Positions 26,224 to 34,883 of a stretch of 64,000 bases of DNA are shown here, piece after piece (within the stretch, counting starts at the first letter, position 1; each line of letters opens with the position of its first letter). The stretch comes from Flavobacterium sp. ALJ2 (GTDB lineage: Bacteria; Bacteroidota; Bacteroidia; Flavobacteriales; Flavobacteriaceae). The stretch lies in NCBI RefSeq assembly GCF_015594725.1, contig NZ_JADNRC010000005.1, positions 215,200 through 279,199 of the forward strand, given 5' to 3'. The translations under genes and the position numbers were made by a program. The notes under the pieces are model-generated. The model saw only the letters and a program-made list of their open reading frames with translations. It did no database searches and had not been told where the DNA came from.

Positions 26224-26841
26224 TTATTTTTTTAAGAAAAGGGCTTGTTTAATTAATTTTAATCTATTGAGTACTTTTACGTTAAATAGATGTTTTGGTG
26301 GATCTTTTTGTTTTTCTTTTGGATCGTACAACATTCCTGTACATAAGCACATTTTATTTTCTTTACTTTTTAATATTTCATAATTTGTACAAGTTTTACA
26401 ACCTGCCCAAAAGCTTGGATCACTTGTAAGTTCGGAAAAAGGAACTGGTTTATATCCTAGATCTGAATTTATTTTCATAACAGCCAGACCTGTTGTGATA
26501 CCAAATATTTTAGCATCTGGAAACTTTTCTAATGAGTAATCAAAAACTTTCGATTTGATTTTTTTGGCTAAACCTAAGTTTCTATAATCTGGATGTACTA
26601 TCAATCCAGAATGAGCTACAAACTTACCATGCTGCCAGCTTTCGATATAACAAAACCCTGCAAATTTACCATCTACCAAAGCTATCAAAGCATCACTATT
26701 CTCCATTTTTTTCTGAATATATTCTGGAGTTCTTTTAGCAATTCCGGTACCTCTCAATAAGGCAGACGACTCTATGGTATCGCATATTTCTTGCGCATAT
26801 TTATAATGTTCTTCTTGTGTTACAACAATAGAGATCTTCAT
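26224..26841 (-). CDS. GNAT acyltransferase with C-terminal Cys cluster, first gene of the arg operon
   Basis: A 205-residue GNAT-fold protein (start M at MKISIVVTQEEHYKYAQE). The acyl-CoA motif is VHPDYRNLGLAKKIK (about 82-96). The C-terminal part carries Cys148-x2-Cys151 (GCKTC) and Cys165-x-Cys167 (MCLC), a possible metal site not usual in GNATs. Because no ArgA or ArgJ is present in the window, and this is the first gene of the operon, it is a good candidate for the glutamate N-acyltransferase (acetyl or succinyl) that starts the pathway. That is inference from context. The open frame reaches back to 26949, but the extra residues are unlike the family, so I use the start at 26841. Confidence 0.78.
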   Translation of the reverse strand: MKISIVVTQEEHYKYAQEICDTIESSALLRGTGIAKRTPEYIQKKMENSDALIALVDGKFAGFCYIESWQHGKFVAHSGLIVHPDYRNLGLAKKIKSKVFDYSLEKFPDAKIFGITTGLAVMKINSDLGYKPVPFSELTSDPSFWAGCKTCTNYEILKSKENKMCLCTGMLYDPKEKQKDPPKHLFNVKVLNRLKLIKQALFLKK

Positions 26842-27163
26842 TTCAATAGTTGAAGTTAGGGTTAAAAAATAAAACATGGTTTTTTTTCTGAAATCCGAGA
26901 GTTGCTCCAGCAAAGCTAAATAAAATATACGTAAAACCCTTACTATCAAAAAAATGACATTGAGATAATTTTAAATAAAATATACTTTTAGGATGTGTTT
27001 GTCCAAAGGACAACTTAGGTAATTTCAAAACAAAAAAATGAATATAAATAAATACGACGAAAAACTCTTTTGAATACTATAGAGATAGCATCCGTACTTC
27101 GGGAGAAGTAGCAGGCGAGTTTGTCCGTGACAAAGAAGTTATATGTAAACTTATTTTATTCAT
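26842..27163 (-). ncRNA. Long structured 5' leader of the arg/pro operon
   Basis: About 320 transcribed bases lie between the candidate promoter and the GNAT start. The first part is richer in GC than its surroundings and contains four perfect short hairpins: TTTGTC-CGT-GACAAA (27120-27134), TACTTC-GGGA-GAAGTA (27095-27110), CTAT-AGAG-ATAG (27077-27088) and TTGTCC-AAA-GGACAA (26999-27013), given as plus-strand bases. On the transcript the octamer GGACAAAC appears in both the first and last hairpins, so alternative pairing is possible. No leader peptide rich in Arg codons was found. I do not recognise a known riboswitch class. Together these suggest a regulatory RNA or attenuator. Confidence 0.45.
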
Positions 27164-27168
27164 CGATG

Positions 27169-27197
27169 CAAATTTACATCTTTTTTTTAATTACAAT
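27169..27197 (-). promoter_or_regulatory. Candidate promoter of the arg/pro operon
   Basis: On the minus strand ATTG (27197-27194), 17 bases and TAAATTTG (27176-27169) resemble TTTG-N17-20-TAnnTTTG. The -10-type box is exact, and the upstream box is one mismatch off. It overlaps two inverted repeats: GATGCAAATTTACATC (27165-27180, one mismatch) and AATTAC-AATAC-GTAATT (27189-27205). These could be operators. Confidence 0.55.
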
Positions 27198-27305
27198 ACG
27201 TAATTTTAATTTTGTAACATTTTTTTAATATAATGTTGTTTTTATAGATTTATCGCATTACAACAACTAAATTCTACACAAAAATTAAACTTTTAATAAA
27301 AAAAT

Positions 27306-27332
27306 GGCTATTTAAGTTATACTCAAATAGCC
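27306..27332 (-). terminator. Terminator after the M1 peptidase gene
   Basis: GGCTATTT (27306-27313) pairs with AAATAGCC (27325-27332) around an 11-base loop. The A-run before it (27299-27304) gives a U-run on the minus strand. It lies about 75 bases past the M1 stop. Confidence 0.75.
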
Positions 27333-27406
27333 GTTTTTAATAATTCACAACTTTTAAAGCTCTTTAAAAAGCATATAGGTGTTATTTTTAATCTAATAAA
27401 TTTAGA

Positions 27407-29668
27407 TTACTCTTTTGTAAATTCCATTACTTGTGAGTTTTCTAAAATTGTCATTTTTAATCCAGTTTTAGTAAATACAAATCTTAATCCGGCTCTTAAT
27501 GATTCGAAAGTATCAACTGCTCCGTCAACTGGATCAATTGTAAATTTAGGATAATTAGGAAGCTCTACTGTTAACGCATTATTTTTTTCTATAAATGTGA
27601 TTTTAAGAGGTGTCATTTTACTAGAATATGTACCTAAATAAGAATCTAAAATAACATCCTTTTCGATTTTACCAGTTCCTGCTGTCCATACATTATTACT
27701 TTCATTACTATCTGGAAAAACGTGATCAGGATCAATTATAACACTCTCTATCTCTTCTGTAGAGTCAAATTTAAAAGACCACTCTTTATTTCTCTGCCAG
27801 ATTTCAACTGGTAATTTTACTCTAGAAACTTTTCCGCTTTTAGTTTTCACATCTATTACAACAGGCATTACCATTTTTTCAAAATTCTCAATAGTAATAA
27901 TAATTCCTTTTTTAGGATCATTTTTCACATATTTAATAGCATTTATACCCTGATCAAAACGCCAGTTATTAACAAACCATCCTCTCCAGAACCAGCTTAA
28001 ATCTTCTCCTGCAACATTCTCCATTGTTCTGAAAAAATCATCCGGTGTAGGGTGTTTATAAGCCCAACGCTCCATATAAGTACGGAAGGCAATATCAAAA
28101 CGTTCTTTTCCTAATATTTGTTCTCTTAAAATTACCAATCCTGAACTTGGTTTATAATAACACAACAAACCGATATTTGCCTCCTTCATATTATCTGGAG
28201 AACTCATAATCGTTTCTAATTTAGGACTAGTAAACATCTCTGCCATTTTATGCAAATCTCTTGGCGCTTCTTTATACTCCCCTTTATTAAACTCTGCTGT
28301 ACTTAGTGAATTGATAAAAGTATTAAACCCTTCGTCCATCCATCCAAACAATCTTTCATTTGAACCTACAATCATAGGAAACCAAATATGTCCAAATTCA
28401 TGATCTGTAACGCCCCATAAATCTTCTCCTTTTGATTCCCAACTGCAAAACACAATACCTGGATATTCCATTCCTCCTTCATTTCCTGCAACGTTTGTCG
28501 CAACTGGATAAGGATATTCTAGCCATCTATTTGAATAATTTTCAATTGCTCCTTTAGTATATTCTGTAGAACGTCCCCAAGCAGCATCTCCTGCACTTTC
28601 GACAGGATAAGCAGAAAGAGCCAATGATTTTTTCCCGCTTGGTAAATTAATTTTAGCACCATCTAAGATAAATGCCGCAGAAGAAGCCCATGAAAAATCG
28701 CGAGCATTTTTTATTTGATAATGCCATGTCTTTTCTCCATTTGCAGCTGTATTTGTTGCAGCAACTTCTTCAGCAGAACGAATCATTACTGTTTTATCAC
28801 TTTGTGCTGCTTCTTTAAAGCGTTTTTGCTGTTCAGCTGTATAAACTTCTGAAGTGTTTAATAATTCTCCTGAGGCAACTACAAAATGATTAGCTGGAAC
28901 TGTCAATTTTACATCAAAATCACCATATTCCAGATAAAATTCCGAAGCTCCTAAATACGGATGTGTATTCCATCCTCTTACATCGTCATACACACACATA
29001 CGTGGATACCACTGTGCTATTGTGAAAATTTTACCGTTTTTAGTTTCAAGAACTCCTGTCCTATCTGATCCTTCATTTGGAGCAATATAAGAGAATTCAA
29101 TTTTAATTTTAACACGGCTTCCCTTTGCTGCCAATTCTTCTGGTAGAAAAATTTGCATTCTGGTATCGGTAACAATATATTTCGCTTCAACTTCTGCTGA
29201 TTTTTTCTTACCGAAAACAGTAACTTTTACCGATTTTATTTTATTTCCACCTTCAAAAACCTGACCTTGAGCTCCATTACGACTTCCTGACAATGGCACT
29301 ACAGCATTTCCTCGTGAATCTTCTTTGAATAAATTTTGATCCAAATTAAGCCATACAAAAGACATTTTATCTGGACTATTATTGGTATAAGTAATTTCAT
29401 CTGTGCCGATGATCTCATTAGTAACTCCATTTAACTTTGCAGTTATTTTATAATCTGCTCTATTTTGCCAGTATTCAGCACCAGGTTGACCGCTAGCTGA
29501 ACGGGTTGGTGTTCCGTTTTTAGAATAGAACAATGGAGAGAATGCCTCATAATAATCGTATTTAGAAATAGGATTAGTATTTGCAGTAGGAACTTGTTGT
29601 GCCCATATGGCCGAAATTCCAAACAATAAAGCCATAGCAAATATGGCTCTCAAAGAGAGTTTTTTCAT
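27407..29668 (-). CDS. Secreted M1 family metallopeptidase
   Basis: A 753-residue exported gluzincin peptidase. It starts with a signal peptide (about 1-23, ending AIWAQQ), then a beta-sandwich domain (about 65-270). The catalytic thermolysin-like domain holds GGMEYP (398-403, the exopeptidase-type GxMEN region), HEFGH (423-427) and the third zinc ligand Glu446 in WMDEGFN. A C-terminal beta-rich domain ends in the [10 protein letters not shown] region and a lipocalin-like tail. It probably cleaves N-terminal residues from peptides in the periplasm or at the surface. No T9SS C-terminal domain is seen. It is transcribed alone. Confidence 0.92.
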   Translation of the reverse strand: MKKLSLRAIFAMALLFGISAIWAQQVPTANTNPISKYDYYEAFSPLFYSKNGTPTRSASGQPGAEYWQNRADYKITAKLNGVTNEIIGTDEITYTNNSPDKMSFVWLNLDQNLFKEDSRGNAVVPLSGSRNGAQGQVFEGGNKIKSVKVTVFGKKKSAEVEAKYIVTDTRMQIFLPEELAAKGSRVKIKIEFSYIAPNEGSDRTGVLETKNGKIFTIAQWYPRMCVYDDVRGWNTHPYLGASEFYLEYGDFDVKLTVPANHFVVASGELLNTSEVYTAEQQKRFKEAAQSDKTVMIRSAEEVAATNTAANGEKTWHYQIKNARDFSWASSAAFILDGAKINLPSGKKSLALSAYPVESAGDAAWGRSTEYTKGAIENYSNRWLEYPYPVATNVAGNEGGMEYPGIVFCSWESKGEDLWGVTDHEFGHIWFPMIVGSNERLFGWMDEGFNTFINSLSTAEFNKGEYKEAPRDLHKMAEMFTSPKLETIMSSPDNMKEANIGLLCYYKPSSGLVILREQILGKERFDIAFRTYMERWAYKHPTPDDFFRTMENVAGEDLSWFWRGWFVNNWRFDQGINAIKYVKNDPKKGIIITIENFEKMVMPVVIDVKTKSGKVSRVKLPVEIWQRNKEWSFKFDSTEEIESVIIDPDHVFPDSNESNNVWTAGTGKIEKDVILDSYLGTYSSKMTPLKITFIEKNNALTVELPNYPKFTIDPVDGAVDTFESLRAGLRFVFTKTGLKMTILENSQVMEFTKE

Positions 29669-29847
29669 TTTTGTTGCTGTTTATCTAGCAAATTAATGAA
29701 AAAAAAAGCTATTAATGAATTAAATCCAAATAGATTAATACAATTTTACAAAAATTTTATAGAAAAATATTTCATCCGCTTTTTCGCCTATAATTTAATT
29801 TTATAAATATATTTACAATATTTTTTTAATCTTTCAAAACCTATATT

Positions 29848-30699
29848 TTGATTACAATTATTTCAAATTCAAAACTTACTGCTTCGATTAAACATACTGG
29901 AGCCGAATTATTTTCATTAAAAAATACTCATAATAAAGAATATATATGGGAAGGTAATCCTGCTTTTTGGGGTAAACATTCTCCTGTTTTATTTCCAATA
30001 GTTGGCACATTAAAAAACAATACCTATACAATTAATGCTATGCCGTATCATTTGCCAAGGCATGGTTTCGCTAGGGATTTGGAATTTAATCTAATTTCTA
30101 AAACTGATGAAAGTGCTGTTTTTTCAATTCAATCGAATAATGAAACACTGAAAATATATCCTTTTGAATTTGAACTCCAAATAATTTATACCTTAGTAGA
30201 TTCTCAATTAGATATAGAGTACAAAGTAATTAATAAAACCGATTTAAACATGCCGTTTTCTATTGGAGCTCATCCTGCTATAGCGCTACCAGAAAATTTT
30301 GAAGATTACACTTTAGAATTTGAGAAAAAAGAGGTTTTAAAATATTCTTTACTTGAAAATGATTTAATTTCTAATAAAACAAAACAATTAGAAACAAAAG
30401 AAGGTCAAATTCAGCTAAATTATTCACTATTTAAAAATGATGCATTAATATTTAAGTCATTAGAATCAAATACTTTGGCTATCTTAAAAAATAATACACC
30501 ATATGTAAAAGTTGACTTTACTAGCTTTCCTAGTTTAGGTATTTGGACAAAAGAAAATGCCCCTTTTATTTGTATTGAACCTTGGTTTGGTTATTCAGAT
30601 ACTCCCGAAAACTCTGGAAATCTTTTCGAAAAAGAAGGAATCTTGACTTTAGAAGCAAATAAAATATTTAATTCTAAATTTAGTATTGAAATTCTATAA
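29848..30699 (+). CDS. Aldose 1-epimerase family protein (YeaD/LacX-like)
   Basis: A 283-residue galactose mutarotase-like beta-sandwich protein. Typical motifs are TGAELFSLKN (about 17-26), EYIWEGNPAFWGKHSPVLFP (31-50), the catalytic His region RHGFARD (about 70-76) and IGAHPAI (about 138-144), with Glu in ICIEPW near 245. The start is a TTG at 29848: family members begin ITISN at this point and no ATG occurs until residue 65. It would interconvert anomers of a sugar in the cytoplasm; the sugar is not predictable. It is followed after 17 bases by an acetyltransferase gene. Confidence 0.85.
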   Translation: MITIISNSKLTASIKHTGAELFSLKNTHNKEYIWEGNPAFWGKHSPVLFPIVGTLKNNTYTINAMPYHLPRHGFARDLEFNLISKTDESAVFSIQSNNETLKIYPFEFELQIIYTLVDSQLDIEYKVINKTDLNMPFSIGAHPAIALPENFEDYTLEFEKKEVLKYSLLENDLISNKTKQLETKEGQIQLNYSLFKNDALIFKSLESNTLAILKNNTPYVKVDFTSFPSLGIWTKENAPFICIEPWFGYSDTPENSGNLFEKEGILTLEANKIFNSKFSIEIL

Positions 30700-30716
30700 T
30701 TTAATCTTATTGCTTT

Positions 30717-31274
30717 ATGTTAACTCTAAATTTTTCACCATTTCCTGTACTCAAAACTGAACGCTTATTCCTTAAAAGAATAACAAATGAAGATGCTAAC
30801 GAGATTATAGCGCTACGTTCTAATCCAGAAACTATGAAGTACATACCGAGACCACTCATAAAAACTAATGAACAGGCATTGGAACATATAGCACAAATCA
30901 ATAGTATTACAGAAACTAATGAGGGAATCAATTGGGGAATTACGCTAAAAGACAATCCTAAAATAATTGGTTTTATTGGTTATTTTAGAATAAAGCCAGA
31001 GCATTATCGTGCCGAAATCGGCTATATGTTATTACCTGAATTTCATGGAAAGGGAATAATTCCAGAAGCTGTAAAAACAGTAATTGATTATGGTTTTAAC
31101 GAAATGAAACTTCATTCAATCGAAGCTGTTATTGACCCTGATAATCTGGCTTCTGAAAGAGTTTTACAAAAAATGGGATTTGTAAAAGAAGGTCATTTTA
31201 AAGAATCTGAATATTATGAGGGGCGTTTCTTAGACAGCGTAATTTATTCATTACTCAACAAAAAAAGTATTTAA
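30717..31274 (+). CDS. GNAT acetyltransferase, RimJ/RimL-like
   Basis: A 185-residue GNAT protein with the RimJ/RimL layout: TERLFLKRITNEDANEI near the N-terminus, then the acetyl-CoA motif LLPEFHGKGIIPEAVK (about 104-119), and ENLASERVLQKMGFVKEG-like C-terminal motif (here DNLASERVLQKMGF). Such enzymes acetylate protein N-termini or small amines, but the substrate here is unknown. It probably shares a transcript with the upstream epimerase-like gene. A 256-base gap downstream contains no supported feature apart from the promoter box of the next gene. Confidence 0.85.
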   Translation: MLTLNFSPFPVLKTERLFLKRITNEDANEIIALRSNPETMKYIPRPLIKTNEQALEHIAQINSITETNEGINWGITLKDNPKIIGFIGYFRIKPEHYRAEIGYMLLPEFHGKGIIPEAVKTVIDYGFNEMKLHSIEAVIDPDNLASERVLQKMGFVKEGHFKESEYYEGRFLDSVIYSLLNKKSI

Positions 31275-31470
31275 ATCATTAAAAGTGCTGAAACTATAGA
31301 TGAAATTAAAATATAAGCTTTTCATACATCCGATAATTAAACATTAAAGAGTAAGACTAATTTGCTGTAATAAAACCACTTAGCATTTACAATCCATAAA
31401 TAACTTACATAATTTTAATCAATTCTTGTTAAATTTTTAAATCATGGCTACACAACATAATGCATTGCGT

Positions 31471-31478
31471 TATATTTG
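31471..31478 (+). promoter_or_regulatory. Probable -10-type box for the DUF3575-like gene
   Basis: TATATTTG matches TAnnTTTG exactly, 52 bases before the ATG at 31531. There is no clear TTTG box at the standard distance. Confidence 0.5.
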
Positions 31479-31530
31479 CATCCGAAACTAGCAACCAAAA
31501 CTAACTTATTGCTAGTAATTACTAGATTTT

Positions 31531-32088
31531 ATGAAAAAAATATTTGCCTTAATCGTTCTTTTGTTATCAATCCAATCTTATAGTCAAACTTATATAAAAG
31601 CAAATGCTCTTACGGCTTTAGTCGCTATTCCTGATGTTGCTGTAGAAACAAGTATTGGTAATAAACTAACCCTTAATATTGACTTGATGGCCTCTTTTTG
31701 GGAATCATTTGATGGTAAAACCCCAATGAAATTTGCCACCTTCACTCCTGAAATTCGTTACCATTTTAATGAAAAATTCAATGGTCTATATTTTGGTGGT
31801 CATATTGGAGGAGATGTATATAAAATTCAAAAATGGAATTATTGGGATACCAACAAATACGAAGAAGGGCATGGTTATAGAATAGGAGCTACACTAGGAT
31901 ATCAAAAGAAATTAAATGATAAATTCATGCTTGATTTTTTTATTAGTGGTGGATGGCATCAAGGTTTTTATAAAGGTTTTTACAATGATGGTACACCTGG
32001 CCGTTATGAAAAAGCTCCTCATTATAACAAAAGTGGAGAATGGTTACCTTATGGAGGTGGTGTAATGATCTCTTATAAATTAAATTAA
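31531..32088 (+). CDS. DUF3575-like outer membrane beta-barrel protein
   Basis: A 185-residue exported protein with a signal peptide (about 1-18, ending SIQSYSQ). The mature part is made of alternating aromatic strands: VAIPDVAVETSIGNKLTLNIDL, then EIRYHF, GLYFGGHIGG and GYRIGATLGYQKKL. This matches the DUF3575 family of Bacteroidota outer membrane proteins. The function is unknown. The C-terminus ends in a strand (GGGVMISYKLN) typical of Bam-inserted barrels. Its stop is one base from the stop of the convergent VF530 gene, so the two genes have no room for a terminator between them. Confidence 0.75.
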   Translation: MKKIFALIVLLLSIQSYSQTYIKANALTALVAIPDVAVETSIGNKLTLNIDLMASFWESFDGKTPMKFATFTPEIRYHFNEKFNGLYFGGHIGGDVYKIQKWNYWDTNKYEEGHGYRIGATLGYQKKLNDKFMLDFFISGGWHQGFYKGFYNDGTPGRYEKAPHYNKSGEWLPYGGGVMISYKLN

Positions 32089-32089
32089 T

Positions 32090-32317
32090 TTACACTAGAA
32101 ATTTAGGGATCGATTTTATATATAAATCCTCTACTTTTTTTCTAGCCCAATCTGTTTTTCTTAAGAAAGTTAAACTAGATTTTATACTAGGATTTGAAGT
32201 AAAACATTTAACCGGAATTAATTCACCTAAAGTATCAAACCCGTAATAACTAACTAGTTTTTCGAGTATCGCCTGAAGCGTGATTCCGTGTAAAGGATTT
32301 TTATCTTGATTTTGCAT
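32090..32317 (-). CDS. VF530 (DUF2132) family small protein
   Basis: A 75-residue protein matching the VF530 family, known from structural genomics as a small helical, probably DNA-binding protein. Family-typical elements are NPLHGITLQAILEKLVSYYG (7-26), GFDTLGELIPVKCF and SSLTFLRKTDWARKKVEDLY near the C-terminus. It is basic and cytoplasmic. Biological function is not established. It is separated from the upstream outer membrane gene by a terminator, and its 3' end abuts the convergent DUF3575-like gene. Confidence 0.85.
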   Translation of the reverse strand: MQNQDKNPLHGITLQAILEKLVSYYGFDTLGELIPVKCFTSNPSIKSSLTFLRKTDWARKKVEDLYIKSIPKFLV

Positions 32318-32344
32318 TTTATATTTTTAAATAAATAATAAAAA

Positions 32345-32369
32345 GACCATACTATAAAAAAGTACGGTC
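32345..32369 (-). terminator. Terminator after the 212-residue outer membrane protein gene
   Basis: GACCATAC (32345-32352) pairs with GTACGGTC (32362-32369). The single mismatch on the plus strand is a G-U wobble on the minus transcript. T-runs flank both sides, so it may also stop plus-strand transcripts. Confidence 0.8.
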
Positions 32370-32418
32370 TTTTTTTTACAAATTTACTAAATTGAAATTT
32401 AAATAATCTTCTATAAAA

Positions 32419-33057
32419 TTAGAATATGAATTTAAATCCAAAAGAAAGTGGTGAAGTTAAATTTGGATTACTTCCTCCTAAAGCAGTATTATAAGATGAA
32501 TCTACATTTGCTACGTGTGCCAATCCAAAATTAGTTACTGTAGTCTTAGAACCAACCTTTGGATCTAAAGTAGTAGATGTGAAATTCGCTAAATCATAAG
32601 AAAACTCAACTGAGAAATATTTTGTTACAAAAAAATCAAATCCTCCTGATAATGCCAAACCAAATTGGTTTACTTTCAATTCGCTTTCTTTCTCTTTTCC
32701 TGTAATAACTGGGGCTGCCAATTGACCGAAGAAATATAATGAACCTGCTACATTCCAGTATTTTCTGGCTAATGGCTGAATAACAATTAAATCAGAATTT
32801 GCAGCAGTTCCTTTATTTGAATCAGCCTTTATGTTAATATATCCAATACCCGCACCAACAGCTACAGATGGCGTGATAAAAGCCCCTACAACCGGCATTA
32901 CTAATAAATTTGTACTTTTTACATCATCAGTTTTAGTTTGTTGGTAACCAAATTGTGATGTTACAAACCATGCGCCTTTTAAGCCTTGATTAGCTTCCTG
33001 AGCTTTTACAGTTAACCCCATTAAAATAATACTAGCTAATGTTAAAATTTTTTTCAT
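32419..33057 (-). CDS. Outer membrane beta-barrel protein
   Basis: A 212-residue exported protein with a signal peptide (about 1-19, ending GLTVKAQ). Alternating polar and aromatic strands follow, with GAFITPSVAVGAGIGYINIK, VNQFGLALSGGFDFFVTKYF and the terminal strand SPLSFGFKFIF. The C-terminal Phe is the standard signal for outer membrane insertion. It belongs to the broad OMP_b-brl class; a more specific role cannot be given. It is read alone and is followed by a terminator. Confidence 0.8.
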   Translation of the reverse strand: MKKILTLASIILMGLTVKAQEANQGLKGAWFVTSQFGYQQTKTDDVKSTNLLVMPVVGAFITPSVAVGAGIGYINIKADSNKGTAANSDLIVIQPLARKYWNVAGSLYFFGQLAAPVITGKEKESELKVNQFGLALSGGFDFFVTKYFSVEFSYDLANFTSTTLDPKVGSKTTVTNFGLAHVANVDSSYNTALGGSNPNLTSPLSFGFKFIF

Positions 33058-33152
33058 GTCTTTAAGTTTTTATTTAGATTTATTTAACAAATTTAAGCGT
33101 AAGTTATTTCCTGAAAAATGATTAAAATCATAGTTTAAAAGTTATCTTTAAT

Positions 33153-33196
33153 TATCTTTGATTTTACTAAAGTTTTTCTTTTTTATTTTACATTTG
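33153..33196 (+). promoter_or_regulatory. Two overlapping candidate -10-type boxes for smpB
   Basis: TATCTTTG (33153-33160) and TACATTTG (33189-33196) each match TAnnTTTG. The second ends only six bases before the smpB ATG (33203), which would give a leaderless or nearly leaderless mRNA. The first would give a leader of about 35 bases. Neither has a good upstream TTTG box. Confidence 0.45.
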
Positions 33197-33202
33197 TACC
33201 CT

Positions 33203-33655
33203 ATGTTAAAAACAGTCAATATACTCAACAAAAGAGCCCGCTTCGATTACGAAATAATAGACACCTACAATGCTGGAATTGTTTTAGCCGGAACTGAAAT
33301 CAAATCAATACGTCTTGGTAAAGCAAACATTACCGAAAGTTTTTGTGAATTTAGTGGTGATGAACTTTTTGCTATTAATACTTATATTGAAGAATACATG
33401 TTCGGAAATCAATTTAATCACAAATCAAGAAGCGAACGAAAACTGCTTTTGAATAAAAAAGAATTAAAAAGTCTTCAAAAAAGTGTGCAAGCAAAAGGAT
33501 TAACAATTATTCCTTTAAAGTTATTTACTAATGAAAAAGGATTAGCTAAATTACAAATCGGCCTTTGTAAAGGGAAGAAAAACTACGACAAACGCGAATC
33601 TTTAAAAGAACAAGATACTAAACGTGATCTAGACCGAATTAAGAAAGCTTTTTAA
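33203..33655 (+). CDS. smpB: SsrA-binding protein SmpB
   Basis: A 150-residue RNA-binding protein that, with tmRNA, rescues stalled ribosomes. Motifs include LNKRARFDYEIIDTYNAG, LAGTEIKSIRLGKANI and the C-terminal GKKNYDKRESLKEQDTKRD helix that enters the mRNA channel. The open frame extends upstream to 33158, but the extension (rich in Phe and Leu) contains the candidate promoter, so I start at MLKTVNIL, 33203. It has its own terminator. The tmRNA gene itself is not seen nearby. Confidence 0.96.
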   Translation: MLKTVNILNKRARFDYEIIDTYNAGIVLAGTEIKSIRLGKANITESFCEFSGDELFAINTYIEEYMFGNQFNHKSRSERKLLLNKKELKSLQKSVQAKGLTIIPLKLFTNEKGLAKLQIGLCKGKKNYDKRESLKEQDTKRDLDRIKKAF

Positions 33656-33766
33656 CAAAAGTCATATCTCAATATTTACACTTATTTTTACTACAATAAA
33701 TTCTAAATTTCAATTAGATAAAAAAAGACGGCATACTACCTAAGAAATAATACTTATCAAAATACA

Positions 33767-33799
33767 ATAGCATTGAATTCATTTTTAATGCTATTTTTT
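33767..33799 (+). terminator. Terminator after smpB
   Basis: ATAGCATT (33767-33774) and AATGCTAT (33787-33794) pair around a 12-base loop and are followed by a T-run. The hairpin is 112 bases past the smpB stop. Confidence 0.7.
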
Positions 33800-33816
33800 A
33801 TTACTAAAACAATGAC

Positions 33817-33824
33817 TAATTTTG
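33817..33824 (+). promoter_or_regulatory. Probable -10-type box for the HTH-Fic gene
   Basis: TAATTTTG matches TAnnTTTG, 29 bases before the ATG at 33853. The upstream TTTT at the 19-base distance falls in the smpB terminator T-run. Confidence 0.45.
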
Positions 33825-33852
33825 TCTTGACAATTAAAACTATGATTCTAAA

Positions 33853-34860
33853 ATGAAAATGATTCTTAAAAATGCTCGAGAACAAAAAGGTTTTAAAACG
33901 CGAGAAGTTGCACAATTACTCGAAATTGATCAAGCATTAATAAGCAAATTTGAAAGTGGTACCCGAAAACCTACAAGAGAACAAATTATTAAACTTGCTT
34001 CATTACTCGATATTGATTTTGAAAATTTATTAATTGTTTGGTTAAAAGAAAAAATAATACATGAAATTGGGCATGAAGAATTTGCTCTTAAAGCACTTCA
34101 TCTTGCCGAAATAGAAATTCAAAATATCAAAAAAGCAGATACTTCGACCATCTTATCTACGCTACAAAGCATTCTGGATGAAATTGAAGTATTAAAAACA
34201 AAAATACAATCCTTTCAACAATTTGACTTGCACCGAATTTCTAAAATTTTAGAATTGGAATTTACATACGAAAGCAATCGCATTAATGACAACTCATTGA
34301 CACTACAAGAAACTAAAGCAGTAATTAATGAAGGATTAACTATTGGAGGTAAGACAATGCGCGAACATTTAGAAGCTGTAAACCATCATGAAACTATTTC
34401 TTATATCAAAGATCTAACTCAAAAAAACAGTGCTCTCAATGAAAAAGAATTACTGACAATTCATACTCAGATTTTAAGAGGAATAAAACCTGAACATGCT
34501 GGAAAATATAAAAATGATTCCTTAATCATTCGCGAAATGAGTTCGTTTTTCAGTTGGTTTGAAACCAATAAGAGTACACTACACCCCATATTATTAGCTT
34601 CTGAAGCGCATTTAAGGATTATAAAAATTAGTCCTTTTGAAAGCGGAAATATTCAAATAGCACATTTAGTAATGAATTGGATATTAATTCAAAACGGCTA
34701 TGTTTTTGCAACTATTCAAGGTGACAATGAACACAAAAATGAATATTTTTCAATTTTAGCCGAAAGCCAAAATCAAAACGATAAATCAATTTTTATAAAT
34801 TTTGTTGCACAGGTAGAAAAAGAAAATTTAAAACGCGCCATCCAATTAGTTTCTCAATAA
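33853..34860 (+). CDS. XRE-type HTH protein fused to a degenerate Fic domain
   Basis: A 335-residue protein. Residues 1-60 form an XRE/Cro-type helix-turn-helix (REVAQLLEIDQALISKFESG). A helical linker with coiled-coil character follows (about 75-125), and residues 130-335 have the Fic fold: YESNRINDNSLTLQET resembles the region of the inhibitory IEGN motif, and HLRIIKISPFESGNIQIAH aligns with the catalytic motif HPFxDGNGRxxR. Here the catalytic His is Ser260, the Mg-binding Asp/Glu is Ser264, Gly is Ile267 and the Arg residues are Gln268 and His271. The inhibitory Glu is also changed (INDN). AMP transfer is thus unlikely. I infer a DNA-binding regulator that uses the Fic fold for ligand or protein binding. 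It is transcribed alone. Confidence 0.75.
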   Translation: MKMILKNAREQKGFKTREVAQLLEIDQALISKFESGTRKPTREQIIKLASLLDIDFENLLIVWLKEKIIHEIGHEEFALKALHLAEIEIQNIKKADTSTILSTLQSILDEIEVLKTKIQSFQQFDLHRISKILELEFTYESNRINDNSLTLQETKAVINEGLTIGGKTMREHLEAVNHHETISYIKDLTQKNSALNEKELLTIHTQILRGIKPEHAGKYKNDSLIIREMSSFFSWFETNKSTLHPILLASEAHLRIIKISPFESGNIQIAHLVMNWILIQNGYVFATIQGDNEHKNEYFSILAESQNQNDKSIFINFVAQVEKENLKRAIQLVSQ

Positions 34861-34882
34861 AAAAGCCCATAAATGGGCTTTT
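34861..34882. terminator. Bidirectional terminator between the HTH-Fic gene and pcm
   Basis: AAAAGCCCAT (34861-34870) and ATGGGCTTTT (34873-34882) form a perfect stem with a two-base loop between convergent genes. It begins immediately after the HTH-Fic stop codon. Confidence 0.9.
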
Positions 34883-34883
34883 A

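Noticed and set aside
26842..27028. Frames at 26843-27028 and the GNAT extension to 26949
   Set aside because: They lie in the structured leader, have no recognisable protein features, and one uses a non-ATG start.
27140..27165. Possible ARG box (GATGAATAAAATAAG) near the arg promoter
   Set aside because: Only one half-site resembles the consensus; the second half does not, and no argR gene is in the window.
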